Part shown: piece by piece, positions 8,035 to 15,667 of the stretch
Layout: each line of letters opens with the position of its first letter
How positions within the stretch are numbered: position 1 is the first letter of the stretch
Assembly: GCF_000424065.1 (NCBI RefSeq)
Contig: NZ_AUJE01000003.1
Coordinates: 113,227 to 177,226, forward strand
Source: Selenomonas ruminantium subsp. ruminantium ATCC 12561
GTDB taxonomy: Bacteria; Bacillota; Negativicutes; Selenomonadales; Selenomonadaceae
Length of the DNA: 64,000 nt
Direction: 5' to 3'
Notes under the pieces: model-generated
Database searches by the model: none
Told to the model about the DNA's origin: nothing
What the model saw: the letters and a program-made list of their open reading frames with translations, nothing else
Translations under genes and position numbers: made by a program

Positions 8035-8664
8035 ATGGTGTTTTTTGACAGTAAAAAAAGAAAAACTGCACTTGATTCGCTAAGTATAATTTTAAAAGAA
8101 AATACTTTTAATCGAGTCTTTATCGGATCTATAAAAACTTTTTCTTTTTCTTGGAGAAGATTTGTAATATTAGGCTCCATTAACTTTTTAATATTTTTCT
8201 CATCATCTTTTATATCTATAATAAATTTAGATAAGATATATAAATTTATAGACCGTTCAAATTCCATACTTTTAGCTCTTCTAGCCATAATCATAACTGG
8301 ATATGCTTTATTTCAAGCAATGATTTCCAAAGAAGCATTGGCTATTTTAGCAGGTAATAAAGATGATGTCACCAACCAAAACAGCTTAAATAAAATGCAG
8401 CATTCTACTTTCATTACAATAATCAGTTATATTACCTTTATCACATTTAATTATATGCTATTATTATTTTTAGATCTCTTTAATATTAAATTTTTTAACG
8501 ACATCACCATTTATTTACTACTTTCTCTTTATGGAACTGTTGCTACTTACTTGATTTTAGAAATGAAATCTTTTATTTACAATCTGTATCAAATTTTCAC
8601 CATATCTTCATCCGCTCAGATTGTTGAACTACTAGACGAATTGGATAAAAGAGGGAATACATAA
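8035..8664 (+). CDS. Four-helix membrane protein of the prophage cargo operon
   Basis: About 209 residues with probable membrane segments at about 42-62, 75-97, 125-150 and 158-178, and a soluble C-terminal helix (QIVELLDELDKRGNT). The start overlaps the stop of the preceding gene; ATG at 8035 and GTG at 8029 are both possible with GAGGTGA. No family is recognised. Together with the protease and the unknown protein it makes a cargo module of protease, soluble partner and membrane protein. Confidence 0.6.
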   Translation: MVFFDSKKRKTALDSLSIILKENTFNRVFIGSIKTFSFSWRRFVILGSINFLIFFSSSFISIINLDKIYKFIDRSNSILLALLAIIITGYALFQAMISKEALAILAGNKDDVTNQNSLNKMQHSTFITIISYITFITFNYMLLLFLDLFNIKFFNDITIYLLLSLYGTVATYLILEMKSFIYNLYQIFTISSSAQIVELLDELDKRGNT

Positions 8665-8665
8665 T

Positions 8666-8774
8666 ATGGACAATGTAATAATTTACAATGCTTGTGATGG
8701 GCAGACTAAAGTCAAGCTATATGGCAGAACTTGAAAAAGAAACGCCCTTAATCAAAGGTCGCAAGAAACCATAA
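8666..8774 (+). pseudogene. Remnant resembling the RhuM/virulence-protein family N-terminus
   Basis: A 22-codon frame reads MDNVIIYNACDGQTKVKLYG before a stop. The II-Y-N-x-x-D-G-x-x-K-V pattern is the typical start of RhuM-family proteins, which normally continue for about 300 residues. A second short frame (MAELEKETPLIKGRKKP) follows in a different phase. This looks like the ends of a gene left by a large internal deletion. The assignment is from memory of the family and is tentative. Confidence 0.4.
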
Positions 8775-8804
8775 AAATAAGCCGCCCCGAAGGGTGGCCA
8801 TCTA

Positions 8805-9062
8805 TCAATAATGCCCTTTGCATTGGGCAATCTCTATGGTGTTTTCTTTTACGCGGTATACGAGCCTGTTTTCATCATCAATCCGCCGGCTGAACCAACC
8901 CTGCAAATTATGCTTGAGCGGCTCGGGCTTGCCTATTCCTTCCAGTACACCATCGCGCTCTACGCTTTTTATCAGAGCATTTATCCGTTTTACAGTCTTC
9001 TTGTCTTCCAACTGCCAGTCAAGATATTCCTGCCATGCACGACCAGACCATTTTTTACACAT
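8805..9062 (-). CDS. YoeB/Txe-family toxin (mRNA interferase)
   Basis: The 85-residue product starts MCKKWSGRAWQEYLDWQLED and ends in IEIAQCKGHY, with GIGKPEPLKHNLQGWFSRRI and NRLVYRV between; these are the hallmark YoeB/Txe blocks, including the C-terminal His-Tyr. YoeB toxins cut mRNA on the ribosome. The start lies within the 3' end of the antitoxin gene (eight-base overlap), so the pair is coupled. Confidence 0.88.
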   Translation of the reverse strand: MCKKWSGRAWQEYLDWQLEDKKTVKRINALIKSVERDGVLEGIGKPEPLKHNLQGWFSRRIDDENRLVYRVKENTIEIAQCKGHY

Positions 9063-9309
9063 CAATGAGCTCGTGCTCCTCTCCGCCGCCTGCTTCCAGT
9101 TCTGCGATTGATTCAGCAAGATATGCCTGGTTCTTTTTGCTATAGAACGGGTCAGCGGTTATCGGAAATGGAATCGAGCGTGTCCGTACCATTGCTTTCA
9201 GGAACATAGTGTAAGCGGTTGAAAGAGTCAGCCCCATTTCGGCGCATAATGCTTCTGCCTGTTCTTTAAGCATGGGGTCAACCCGCATTGTAAGTGTAGT
9301 TGCCTTCAT
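9055..9309 (-). CDS. RelB/DinJ-family antitoxin
   Basis: The 84-residue protein begins MKATTLTMRVDPMLKEQAEA, a ribbon-helix-helix typical of RelB/DinJ, with LGLTLSTAYTMFLK-type sequence (here MGLTLSTAYTMFLKAMV). It precedes and overlaps the YoeB-like toxin. The usual partner of YoeB is YefM/Phd, so this is a mixed pair. The AT-rich stretch upstream would hold its self-regulated promoter. Confidence 0.88.
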   Translation of the reverse strand: MKATTLTMRVDPMLKEQAEALCAEMGLTLSTAYTMFLKAMVRTRSIPFPITADPFYSKKNQAYLAESIAELEAGGGEEHELIDV

Positions 9310-9387
9310 AGTGAACCCCTCCTTTTAAGTTAATTATACTACATAAGCACTCACAATGTAAATACATATTATCACCTCTAAAAATAA

Positions 9388-9434
9388 TTCCGGTGTATCG
9401 GCACAGGAATAAAATACTTGCACTCTGCTATACT
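9388..9434 (+). promoter_or_regulatory. Integrase promoter with palindromic operator
   Basis: A near-perfect inverted repeat (TTCCGGTG, spacer TATCGG, CACAGGAA; 9388-9409) lies exactly 20 bases before the extended -10 TGCTATACT (9426-9434). The right arm covers the -35 region, so a bound protein should repress, or replace the -35 contact. The same spacing is seen at 4553-4599. Confidence 0.65.
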
Positions 9435-9459
9435 TAATCACAAAGGAGCGTGATATAGC

Positions 9460-10545
9460 ATGAGTGCATATAAAGATATGGAGCGTGGCACCTGGTATTG
9501 CCGTTTCCGCTATACCGATTATACCGGAGAGAAACACGAAACCACCAAACGAGGCTTTAAGACCAAAAAGGCCGCCCTCCAGTATGAGGCTGAATTCAAG
9601 GCACAATCCGGTGATACTGCCAAGCTGACCATGAATGCCCTGTGCGATGCCTATCTGAAGGACAGGAAGGTCAATCAAAAAGCCAGCACTTACAGGGGAA
9701 CGGAAAAAATCATCAATTCGCACATCCGTACGGCTTTCGGCCGGCGCCCGGTCAATGAGATAAGCAAGCTGGATATCCGGCAGTGGCAAAATGACCTGCT
9801 CCAAAAGCAGGCGTATAACAACCGGCCCTATGCCCCCAGCACGCTGCGGCAGATAAATATTCAGCTAAATGCGGTCTTTAACTATGCCGTAAAATATTAT
9901 GACCTTGCCAAGAATCCCACCAAGGTCGTGGATACCATTGGCAAAAGACAAAAGCGGCAGGCTTTTTGGTCCTTGGAAGAATTTTCCCAGGTTATCGCTC
10001 AGGTTGACAAGACGGAGCTGAAACTTGCCTATCTGCTGCTCTTTTACAGTGGAATGCGTATCGGCGAACTACTGGCGCTCTCCCCTGCCGATTTCGATTT
10101 TACAGCCAACACCATCCATATCAGCAAAAGCGTTATGCTTTCAACAGGTAAGGTGACCACGCCCAAAACGCCGTACAGCGTCCGTATGGTACCTATGCCA
10201 CCCGCCCTGATGAAAGAGGTGCAGGACTTTATAAATCGCTTTATGGAGCCGCCTGAACGGATTTTCATATACTCGCAGAGAGTATATCGTGACTATCTGA
10301 AACGATATGCCATCAAAGCAGGCGTGCCGCCCATCTACGTTCATGACTTGCGGCATTCCCATGCCAGCTACCTCATCCATAACAATGTTCCCGTTACCAC
10401 CATAAGCCGCCGTCTGGGACATGCCAATGCCAGTGTTACCTTGTCGGTTTACTCCCATATGTATGAGGAATCTGCGGGCAATGTTGCGGTCATGCTCGAA
10501 AAAGCATTTATTTGTGGTCAAAATGTGGTCATAGACGAGAAATAA
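9460..10545 (+). CDS. int: Prophage tyrosine integrase
   Basis: This 361-residue protein has an AP2-like arm-binding N-terminus (GTWYCRFRYTDYTGEKHETT), a SAM-like core-binding domain at about 55-150, and a catalytic domain with Arg in SGMRIGELL, the HDLRHSHAS box, LGHAN and a Tyr nucleophile in VYSHM. It catalyses site-specific integration and excision of the prophage. AAAGGAG lies about 12 bases before the ATG. Confidence 0.95.
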   Translation: MSAYKDMERGTWYCRFRYTDYTGEKHETTKRGFKTKKAALQYEAEFKAQSGDTAKLTMNALCDAYLKDRKVNQKASTYRGTEKIINSHIRTAFGRRPVNEISKLDIRQWQNDLLQKQAYNNRPYAPSTLRQINIQLNAVFNYAVKYYDLAKNPTKVVDTIGKRQKRQAFWSLEEFSQVIAQVDKTELKLAYLLLFYSGMRIGELLALSPADFDFTANTIHISKSVMLSTGKVTTPKTPYSVRMVPMPPALMKEVQDFINRFMEPPERIFIYSQRVYRDYLKRYAIKAGVPPIYVHDLRHSHASYLIHNNVPVTTISRRLGHANASVTLSVYSHMYEESAGNVAVMLEKAFICGQNVVIDEK

Positions 10546-10617
10546 AAATCAGAAACCCTTGTAAATAAAGGGCTGACGAGAAAAATACAAGAATACCATA
10601 TTTATTAACGGCGTTAT

Positions 10618-10707
10618 TCAGGCGATATCCCCCACAACACTGCCGTTCTTTAACTCCTGCGGCCAGCACCTGGCTAAAAAAGGCATGAAAAAAGCGACCA
10701 GAATCAT
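10618..10707 (-). CDS. Tiny hydrophobic ORF at the prophage edge
   Basis: A 29-codon frame begins MILVAFFMPFLARCWPQELK, with AGGCGGG-like sequence upstream. It follows another tiny membrane peptide in the same direction. Whether it is translated is uncertain; it may be the relic of a longer phage gene next to the attachment site. Confidence 0.25.
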   Translation of the reverse strand: MILVAFFMPFLARCWPQELKNGSVVGDIA

Positions 10708-10716
10708 TCTGCCCGC

Positions 10717-10818
10717 CTATATTTTGCTGTATATCAAAGTACCGATTACGGCTACAATCACGAAAACCGCACATTTGATTAACCAAAACTGCATAAGCCC
10801 CATTGCTATATCGTTCAC
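10717..10818 (-). CDS. Putative small single-span membrane peptide
   Basis: A 33-residue frame starting at GTG encodes VNDIAMGLMQFWLIKCAVFV and continues IVAVIGTLIYSKI, one clear membrane helix. GAGGTG lies five bases upstream. It sits in the roughly 340-base stretch between the integrase and the immunity array, which otherwise holds only the weak hairpin CCCTTGTAAATAAAGGG. Function unknown. Confidence 0.4.
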   Translation of the reverse strand: MNDIAMGLMQFWLIKCAVFVIVAVIGTLIYSKI

Positions 10819-10882
10819 GAAATCACCTCGCAAAAGGTATGAAAAAAGCACCTACCTTCAAGATAAGTGCTCAAATATTCGA

Positions 10883-11116
10883 TTAGTCAATTATTTCAAT
10901 GGATTTTATTTCTGATTCACGAAATGCGTAATGTACAATGTGCCCATCGGGCTCTATTACATCCAAATCCAATTCATTGTACCCAGGTTCGTCATCTTCT
11001 TCATTATCGTAGTCCGGGACGAAGCCAACAGCTCGACCTTTCCACACTTTACCCTCATCATCAGTCAATTGAATTTGATGCCTAAAAGCCCCACGCATTT
11101 CATCGACCATTGCCAT
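10883..11116 (-). CDS. Small acidic immunity-type protein, copy 1
   Basis: A 77-residue protein with the pattern GKVWKGRAVGFVPDYDNEED, then ELDLDVIEPDG and FRESEIKSIEIID. Small acidic proteins ending ESEIKSIE are common near polymorphic toxin loci. A second copy lies at 11715-11960, sharing the middle DYDNEEDDEPGYNELDLDV exactly. It is downstream of the MWGWA-type gene in both copies, so the two form a repeated pair. Confidence 0.7.
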   Translation of the reverse strand: MAMVDEMRGAFRHQIQLTDDEGKVWKGRAVGFVPDYDNEEDDEPGYNELDLDVIEPDGHIVHYAFRESEIKSIEIID

Positions 11117-11150
11117 TAGACTACACCTCCCTCGGAACCATATATAGTTC

Positions 11151-11390
11151 TTAGTTAGCTATTTCTGTAATGGTTGTTTTTAATTTCCCCATCATAAGGC
11201 AAACACCAACAATTCCCATGAAATATTTCGACTGTTTTTCCGTACAAGACGATGAGAACTTCATTATGGACATAATGTCCTTAATTTTGTCGTATACGAC
11301 TATACCATCTAGATTTTGCTCCTGGCCTGTGCAATATGCAATTCTACAGACTTTTTCATCTTCAAATATGATTTTTGCCCAGCCCCACAT
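11151..11390 (-). CDS. MWGWA-type immunity-like protein, copy 1
   Basis: A 79-residue protein beginning MWGWAKIIFEDEKVCRIAYC and ending GKLKTTITEIAN. It differs from the copy at 11993-12232 at only seven or so positions. A toxin tail-like fragment ends one base before its ATG, as expected of a toxin followed by its immunity gene. No catalytic motif is seen; the role as antitoxin is inferred from context and duplication. Confidence 0.65.
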   Translation of the reverse strand: MWGWAKIIFEDEKVCRIAYCTGQEQNLDGIVVYDKIKDIMSIMKFSSSCTEKQSKYFMGIVGVCLMMGKLKTTITEIAN

Positions 11391-11393
11391 TTT

Positions 11394-11477
11394 AATCGTC
11401 CTCCATCACAGCTGAATAATCATATCCCCCTTGAGCAACCTCGTGAGCCTCCCAAGATTTCATGCCTTGTTCCATAA
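11394..11477 (-). pseudogene. Toxin C-terminal tail fragment, copy 1
   Basis: The frame starting MEQGMKSWEAHEVAQGGYDY and ending SAVMEDD runs directly into the ATG of the first MWGWA gene. The second copy (before 12232) keeps more: LNHEFLECTLMKQGMKS, then an in-frame TGA, then the same tail. The HEFxE pattern and position before an immunity gene suggest the end of a polymorphic toxin whose body is missing. Confidence 0.45.
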
Positions 11478-11492
11478 GCGTGTATTATTTGA

Positions 11493-11666
11493 TTACTCCT
11501 TGTGATTTGGGCAATTAATACACCTCTCATGAAAATCAGGTGCATCCTTAATTTCCTTGATTCCTACTGAAGCTGTTACATTAACGATGCGCTCTGCTAC
11601 AGTTCCAGTCTCAAAACAATCATACTCATCAATTTCTCTATCAATTATTGGACATCTTATCAGCAT
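11493..11666 (-). CDS. Small cysteine-containing protein (57 residues)
   Basis: A clean short frame encodes MLIRCPIIDREIDEYDCFET, then GTVAERIVNVTASVG, and ends in ERCINCPNHKE. Four Cys in C...C...CxxC arrangement suggest a zinc knuckle. It lies between the two immunity pairs on the same strand. No family assigned. Confidence 0.5.
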   Translation of the reverse strand: MLIRCPIIDREIDEYDCFETGTVAERIVNVTASVGIKEIKDAPDFHERCINCPNHKE

Positions 11667-11714
11667 ATCGTTTTAACACCGCCATTTAACTTTTTGTAAA
11701 AAAATAACCTGTAG

Positions 11715-11960
11715 CTATAGAATTTTTCCATCAATCACCTCAATGGATTTAATTTCTGATTCACGAATTGCATAATGCGTAATATTCCCATCAGGCTCTG
11801 TTACATCTAGATCCAATTCATTGTACCCTGGTTCATCATCTTCTTCATTATCATAATCTGGGACGAAGCCTGAAACATACCCTGTCCATAATTTCCCATT
11901 TTCATCAATCAGTCTGATTCGATGTCCAAAAGCTTTAAACATTTCATCTGCCATTGCCAT
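11715..11960 (-). CDS. Small acidic immunity-type protein, copy 2
   Basis: An 81-residue paralogue of the protein at 10883-11116, with the same acidic core and the ending IKSIEVIDGKIL. The N-terminal third has diverged (DEMFKAFGHRIRLIDENGKL against DEMRGAFRHQIQLTDDEGKV), which suggests an old duplication or selection for different partners. Confidence 0.7.
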   Translation of the reverse strand: MAMADEMFKAFGHRIRLIDENGKLWTGYVSGFVPDYDNEEDDEPGYNELDLDVTEPDGNITHYAIRESEIKSIEVIDGKIL

Positions 11961-11992
11961 TAGCCTTCACCTCCTTTGGAATTATATAGTTC

Positions 11993-12232
11993 TTAGTTAG
12001 CTATTTCTGTAATGGTTGTTTTCAATTTCCCCATCATAAGGCAAACACCAACAACCCCCATGAAATATTTCGACTGTTTTTCCGTACAAGACGATGAGAA
12101 CTTCATTATGGACATAGTGTCCTTAATTTTGTCGTATACGATTATACCATCTAGATTTTGTTTTAGACCAGTACAATATGCAATTCTACAGACTTTTTCA
12201 TCTTCAAATATTATTCTTGCCCAGCCCCACAT
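11993..12232 (-). CDS. MWGWA-type immunity-like protein, copy 2
   Basis: A 79-residue near-identical paralogue of the protein at 11151-11390. It follows a toxin-tail remnant (about 12236-12350) that is interrupted by TGA after MKQGMKS. The order toxin tail, MWGWA gene, acidic gene is the same in both copies, so a roughly 840-base unit was duplicated. Confidence 0.65.
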   Translation of the reverse strand: MWGWARIIFEDEKVCRIAYCTGLKQNLDGIIVYDKIKDTMSIMKFSSSCTEKQSKYFMGVVGVCLMMGKLKTTITEIAN

Positions 12233-12391
12233 TTTAATCGTCCTCCATCACAGTTGAATAATCGTATACGCATTGAGCCGCATCGTGAGCCTCTCAAGAC
12301 TTCATGCCTTGCTTCATAAGCGTGCATTCAAGAAATTCATGATTTAACATTATCACATCTTGGCTGGCATTCTAGGCAAATGTCAGCATAT

Positions 12392-12634
12392 TTAGGTATT
12401 TTGATAATATTCATCAGAAGTGAATGCTGTCGTTATCATTCCAAATTTTCCTAAATTAGGACGAACAAACGTTCCTCCGCACTTACCATAATAGTTATAG
12501 CTATAATCATAGTCTGTTATTTTTCGTGTAATAACAAAATACGCATCAGCTATAAACTTTCGGACATCATTTTCGGTTACATTATGAGGATGCTTACCAC
12601 CTTGTACATGCTCAACACGAGTTCCGGAGCTTTT
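12392..12634 (-). pseudogene. Orphan toxin C-terminal domain fragment
   Basis: An 80-residue open stretch with no start codon of its own reads SGTRVEHVQGGKHPHNVTEN, DVRKFIADAYFVITRK and, near its end, GGTFVRPNLGKFGMITTAF. The conserved His/Arg/Thr set and the ending are like the EndoU/barnase-type RNase tips of polymorphic toxins. A stop codon closes the frame upstream and the next gene is a symporter, so the delivery part of the toxin is absent. The fold assignment is inference. Confidence 0.5.
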
Positions 12635-12666
12635 TTAGTTTGCTAAAAATACAATTGCTTTATGCC

Positions 12667-14064
12667 TTACTGCGCATGTACAGATAATGCTTCTGACATT
12701 ATCTTTTTCCAGCACCTCCCCATAACCACCACAACCAGGCTTACTCCTAAGCCAACAAAAATCGGTGATATAGCCGTATGAACCAATCCTGCAAGTATCG
12801 CCGCACCAAGCGACAGCACCATAGATGCAAGCGCCCAACGTGGCGAAATTGCCCTCGGCCTAAAGATAGCCAGTGTTAGCGGTATAAATATGCCACAGCC
12901 TCTAAGTGCCATAGACAGATAATTCCAAAACAGGATTTGGGAATCTTTATGGGTTATGGCAATCAGCATTGCGATTATTATCGCAGCTACAACAGATAAG
13001 CGCATCAAGATTAATTTTCCCTGTTCGGATTGTATTTTCAGAAGTGGCTCCAACATATCTCTTGCCACCATCGTTCCTACGCCCAAGGATAAGCCAGCAA
13101 TAGAACCGATTATCCCCAGCACAATCCCTCCCAGCGCTGCACCGCCCATAAGCGAAGACGTATATTGCAGCAAATAAGCAGGTAATGCAAGCATAGCCGG
13201 AATTTCCGGATGTAATGTTTGCATATAAATCCCCATAACTGCACACGGCAAGCCAACAGGAATCGCCACCATAGCCGCCAATATAAGGCCAACAGCAGCA
13301 GTTCGCGGTGTTGCTGCTGAAAAAATCGCCTGTATATAGGTCTGCGTGCAAATCATGCCAACAATTATAGAGGCAAGATTATTCAGGATAGAACCATTAC
13401 TGATACCCCAGATACTCAGAAAACCTGCTGGCTTATTGACGAGCATTTCTGGCGCCTCCATAAGGCCTTGCCAAGCTACAATTCCCAATGCAAACAAAGT
13501 CACGAACAGGATGAGCATCTTCAAAATGCCACCGACAGAGGCGGTTTTCATCCCGCCGAAAAAAGCATACAAAATCACTAACAACAGTAATATACCTGCT
13601 GATATTGCATAAGAAAATCCTGTCAAGGCTGCCAGCAAGCCAATTCCCGGCAAGGTACTGGCAACAGCACTGAACAAAATCCCCAAAGATGTAGCAAAAC
13701 TGGTAAAACGGCCAGCCCCTTTACCATAGTTTTCAACCAAATACTGCGATATCGTTTCAAGGCCCGTGTATCTTAGCGGCCGCGCATAAATAATCCCCAT
13801 AATCAATAGCGACAGACCGACGCCAATAGTAAACCAGACTGCTGACAAACCGATTGAACCTGCCAACTGGGCTGTTCCTACCGTTGCCCCGCCGCCAACG
13901 CAAGTTCCAGCAATACTGCCAGCTATCATCGGTATACCTGCCGAGCGGCCGCCCAAGCTAAATCCTTCGGCTGATTTTACTGACCTTGCCGCATAAAGCC
14001 CACCTGCTAAAACCACACCAATTGTCATGGCCATTATTACCAAATGAGCCAATGAATAATTCAC
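12667..14064 (-). CDS. Sodium:solute symporter family permease
   Basis: The 465-residue protein has about 13 membrane segments and the SSS-family features GRSAGIPMIAGSIAGTCVGG near residues 39-58 and a GGMKTASVGGILKMLIL block at about 170. SSS carriers couple Na+ entry to uptake of sugars, amino acids or organic acids; the substrate cannot be told here. It stands alone, leftward, with a toxin fragment downstream and an unrelated gene upstream. Confidence 0.85.
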   Translation of the reverse strand: MNYSLAHLVIMAMTIGVVLAGGLYAARSVKSAEGFSLGGRSAGIPMIAGSIAGTCVGGGATVGTAQLAGSIGLSAVWFTIGVGLSLLIMGIIYARPLRYTGLETISQYLVENYGKGAGRFTSFATSLGILFSAVASTLPGIGLLAALTGFSYAISAGILLLLVILYAFFGGMKTASVGGILKMLILFVTLFALGIVAWQGLMEAPEMLVNKPAGFLSIWGISNGSILNNLASIIVGMICTQTYIQAIFSAATPRTAAVGLILAAMVAIPVGLPCAVMGIYMQTLHPEIPAMLALPAYLLQYTSSLMGGAALGGIVLGIIGSIAGLSLGVGTMVARDMLEPLLKIQSEQGKLILMRLSVVAAIIIAMLIAITHKDSQILFWNYLSMALRGCGIFIPLTLAIFRPRAISPRWALASMVLSLGAAILAGLVHTAISPIFVGLGVSLVVVVMGRCWKKIMSEALSVHAQ

Positions 14065-14176
14065 GCCAATACGCTTCCTTCCCCGGCAAAGGTCTAAATG
14101 GTTTTCCCTTTACCATTTGTTTATCATCCAGCCTATTTTATCACCTGTCCTTTTTTCAAGCAACGATTATTCCTGA

Positions 14177-14572
14177 TTACCGTCTTTTCTTTGCTCTTTC
14201 CGTCAGATTCTGTGCAGCCTTGTAATCATAAAGCTCCCCATACTGCAGCCAACTGTCTATGGAGTCAATAATGATATCCAGAATCACATGCGCACTCAGT
14301 TCAAAATTGCTTATGGAACAAATCAGTAACTGCTCCCCTGTTTTTACATGCTGGAAATGAATTGTAATTTCGTATTTGCGGATAGCCAGAACATATTTAT
14401 TCTGGGTTGACTGTTCCTGCAGCTGCATAATCCCCGTAACATCCTCGCTAATACTTTCAAACCCAAAGGCTTTGAGACGTTCAACCAGCTGCGGCCTAAT
14501 ATTGCGATGGAAATTTTCATTGGCTTCATCACGATGTTTTTCTAATTCAGTAAACAACGGAAAGGTAATCAT
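14177..14572 (-). CDS. Conserved hypothetical protein
   Basis: 131 residues beginning MITFPLFTELEKHRDEANEN. It has an amphipathic helical N-terminus and a beta-rich middle (KYVLAIRKYEITIHFQHVKT), with no membrane segment or catalytic motif. The ATG at 14572 has AGGAGG eight bases upstream and is preferred to a longer frame. The stretch before it (14573-14694) holds nothing else. Confidence 0.55.
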   Translation of the reverse strand: MITFPLFTELEKHRDEANENFHRNIRPQLVERLKAFGFESISEDVTGIMQLQEQSTQNKYVLAIRKYEITIHFQHVKTGEQLLICSISNFELSAHVILDIIIDSIDSWLQYGELYDYKAAQNLTERAKKRR

Positions 14573-14689
14573 ATTTTCTTCCTCCTCGTAAAAATGCAAG
14601 AAAAGGCATCCTAAACCATAAAGCAATGATTTAGGACGCCTTTGTCCTGCAATACCAATATACTACCAACAGCAGCTATCCAAGGGGAT

Positions 14690-14725
14690 AAAAAAGCCCA
14701 GACGAACCTATATTTCGCCTGGGCT
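14690..14725 (-). terminator. Terminator of the panB unit
   Basis: AGCCCAG (14695-14701) pairs with CTGGGCT (14719-14725), extended by further pairs across a short loop; reading leftward it is followed by six T. It lies downstream of panB. Confidence 0.8.
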
Positions 14726-14830
14726 CCTTTGCCACTATTGATAAATTTACAATAGCATATTGCCACTCTAGTGTCAAGTAATAAAAATTGCTCCTCATCC
14801 TGTATCTAAGCAAGCTCCCATAAGTGCAAA

Positions 14831-15667
14831 TCAATATAGCTTATTCATTACATCTTCATTCATATTGAATGTATGCTCTGCCGCAGGAAAGGTGCCAGCT
14901 TGAACTTCATGAACATAAGCAGCAAAAGCATTTTGCATCTCTTGCCCTAATTCAGCGAAGTGTTTAGCAAATTTCGGAGTGTAGTCTGAGAACAACCCCA
15001 GCATATCTTGGTATACAAGAATCTGACCGTCACAGCCAGCTCCGGCCCCAATGCCAATGGTAGGAATATCCAGTTTATCCGTAATAAGCTTAGCTAAAGG
15101 TGCAGGGATACACTCCAGTGTAAGGGCAAAGGCACCGGCTTCTTGAACGGCAAGAGCATCCTCAATAAGACGTTTTGCCGCTTCCTCACTTTTCCCTTGA
15201 ACACGATTACCGCCCAACGCATTGACCGCCTGAGGAGTTAGTCCTAGATGAGCTACAACAGGAATACCTGCAGAGGTAATGGCTTTAATCTGAGGACAAA
15301 CCGCTGCGCCGCCTTCCAGTTTTACAGCATTAGCCCGGCCTTCTTTCATGAGCCTGCCCGCATTCATCACAGCCTGCTCCACGGATACCTGATAGGACAT
15401 GAAGGGCATATCGATAACCACCATGGTGTTGTGGCAAGCTCTGGCCACAGAACGACCATAGGTAATCATATCCTCCATGGTAACAGACAGTGTATCCGGC
15501 AATCCCAGCATAACATTGCCCAAGGAATCACCAACCAGAATAGCATTGACCCCTGCCGCTTCCTGCAGCTTGGCCGTGGAATAGTCGTAGCAGGTCAGCA
15601 TGGAAATCTTTTCCCCGCGTGCTTTCATCTGAGCAAATGTCGCAACTGTGTTCTTCAAAATAATCAT
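14831..15667 (-). CDS. panB: 3-methyl-2-oxobutanoate hydroxymethyltransferase
   Basis: This 278-residue enzyme makes ketopantoate from 2-oxoisovalerate and methylene-tetrahydrofolate, the first committed step of pantothenate synthesis. Family blocks are plain: LTCYDYSTAKLQEAAG, ILVGDSLGNVMLG, VVIDMPFMSY, VKLEGG, VVAHLGLTPQ and IGIGAGAGCDGQILV. The ATG at 15667 overlaps the stop of the upstream reductase gene (ATGA), making a two-gene pantothenate unit; the open frame extends further upstream but without sense. Confidence 0.95.
   Translation of the reverse strand: MIILKNTVATFAQMKARGEKISMLTCYDYSTAKLQEAAGVNAILVGDSLGNVMLGLPDTLSVTMEDMITYGRSVARACHNTMVVIDMPFMSYQVSVEQAVMNAGRLMKEGRANAVKLEGGAAVCPQIKAITSAGIPVVAHLGLTPQAVNALGGNRVQGKSEEAAKRLIEDALAVQEAGAFALTLECIPAPLAKLITDKLDIPTIGIGAGAGCDGQILVYQDMLGLFSDYTPKFAKHFAELGQEMQNAFAAYVHEVQAGTFPAAEHTFNMNEDVMNKLY

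Larger units (their letters stand above)
1..10545. mobile_element. Right end of a prophage (partial)
   Basis: The block runs from a leftward DnaC-type helicase loader cut by the window edge, through DnaD-like, RecT, YqaJ, small early genes, Rha, Cro-like and CI-like regulators, to a tyrosine integrase at the right. This is the usual order of the integration, immunity and early replication end of a Firmicute temperate phage; head, tail and lysis genes would lie left of the window. The right attachment site is probably between 10546 and about 10880, where phage coding stops, but it cannot be located because the left end is not visible. No tRNA is seen at the junction. Confidence 0.9.

Noticed and set aside
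10546..10720. Prophage attachment core after the integrase
   Set aside because: The left end is outside the window, so no duplicated core can be compared; the CCCTTGTAAATAAAGGG hairpin alone is not evidence.
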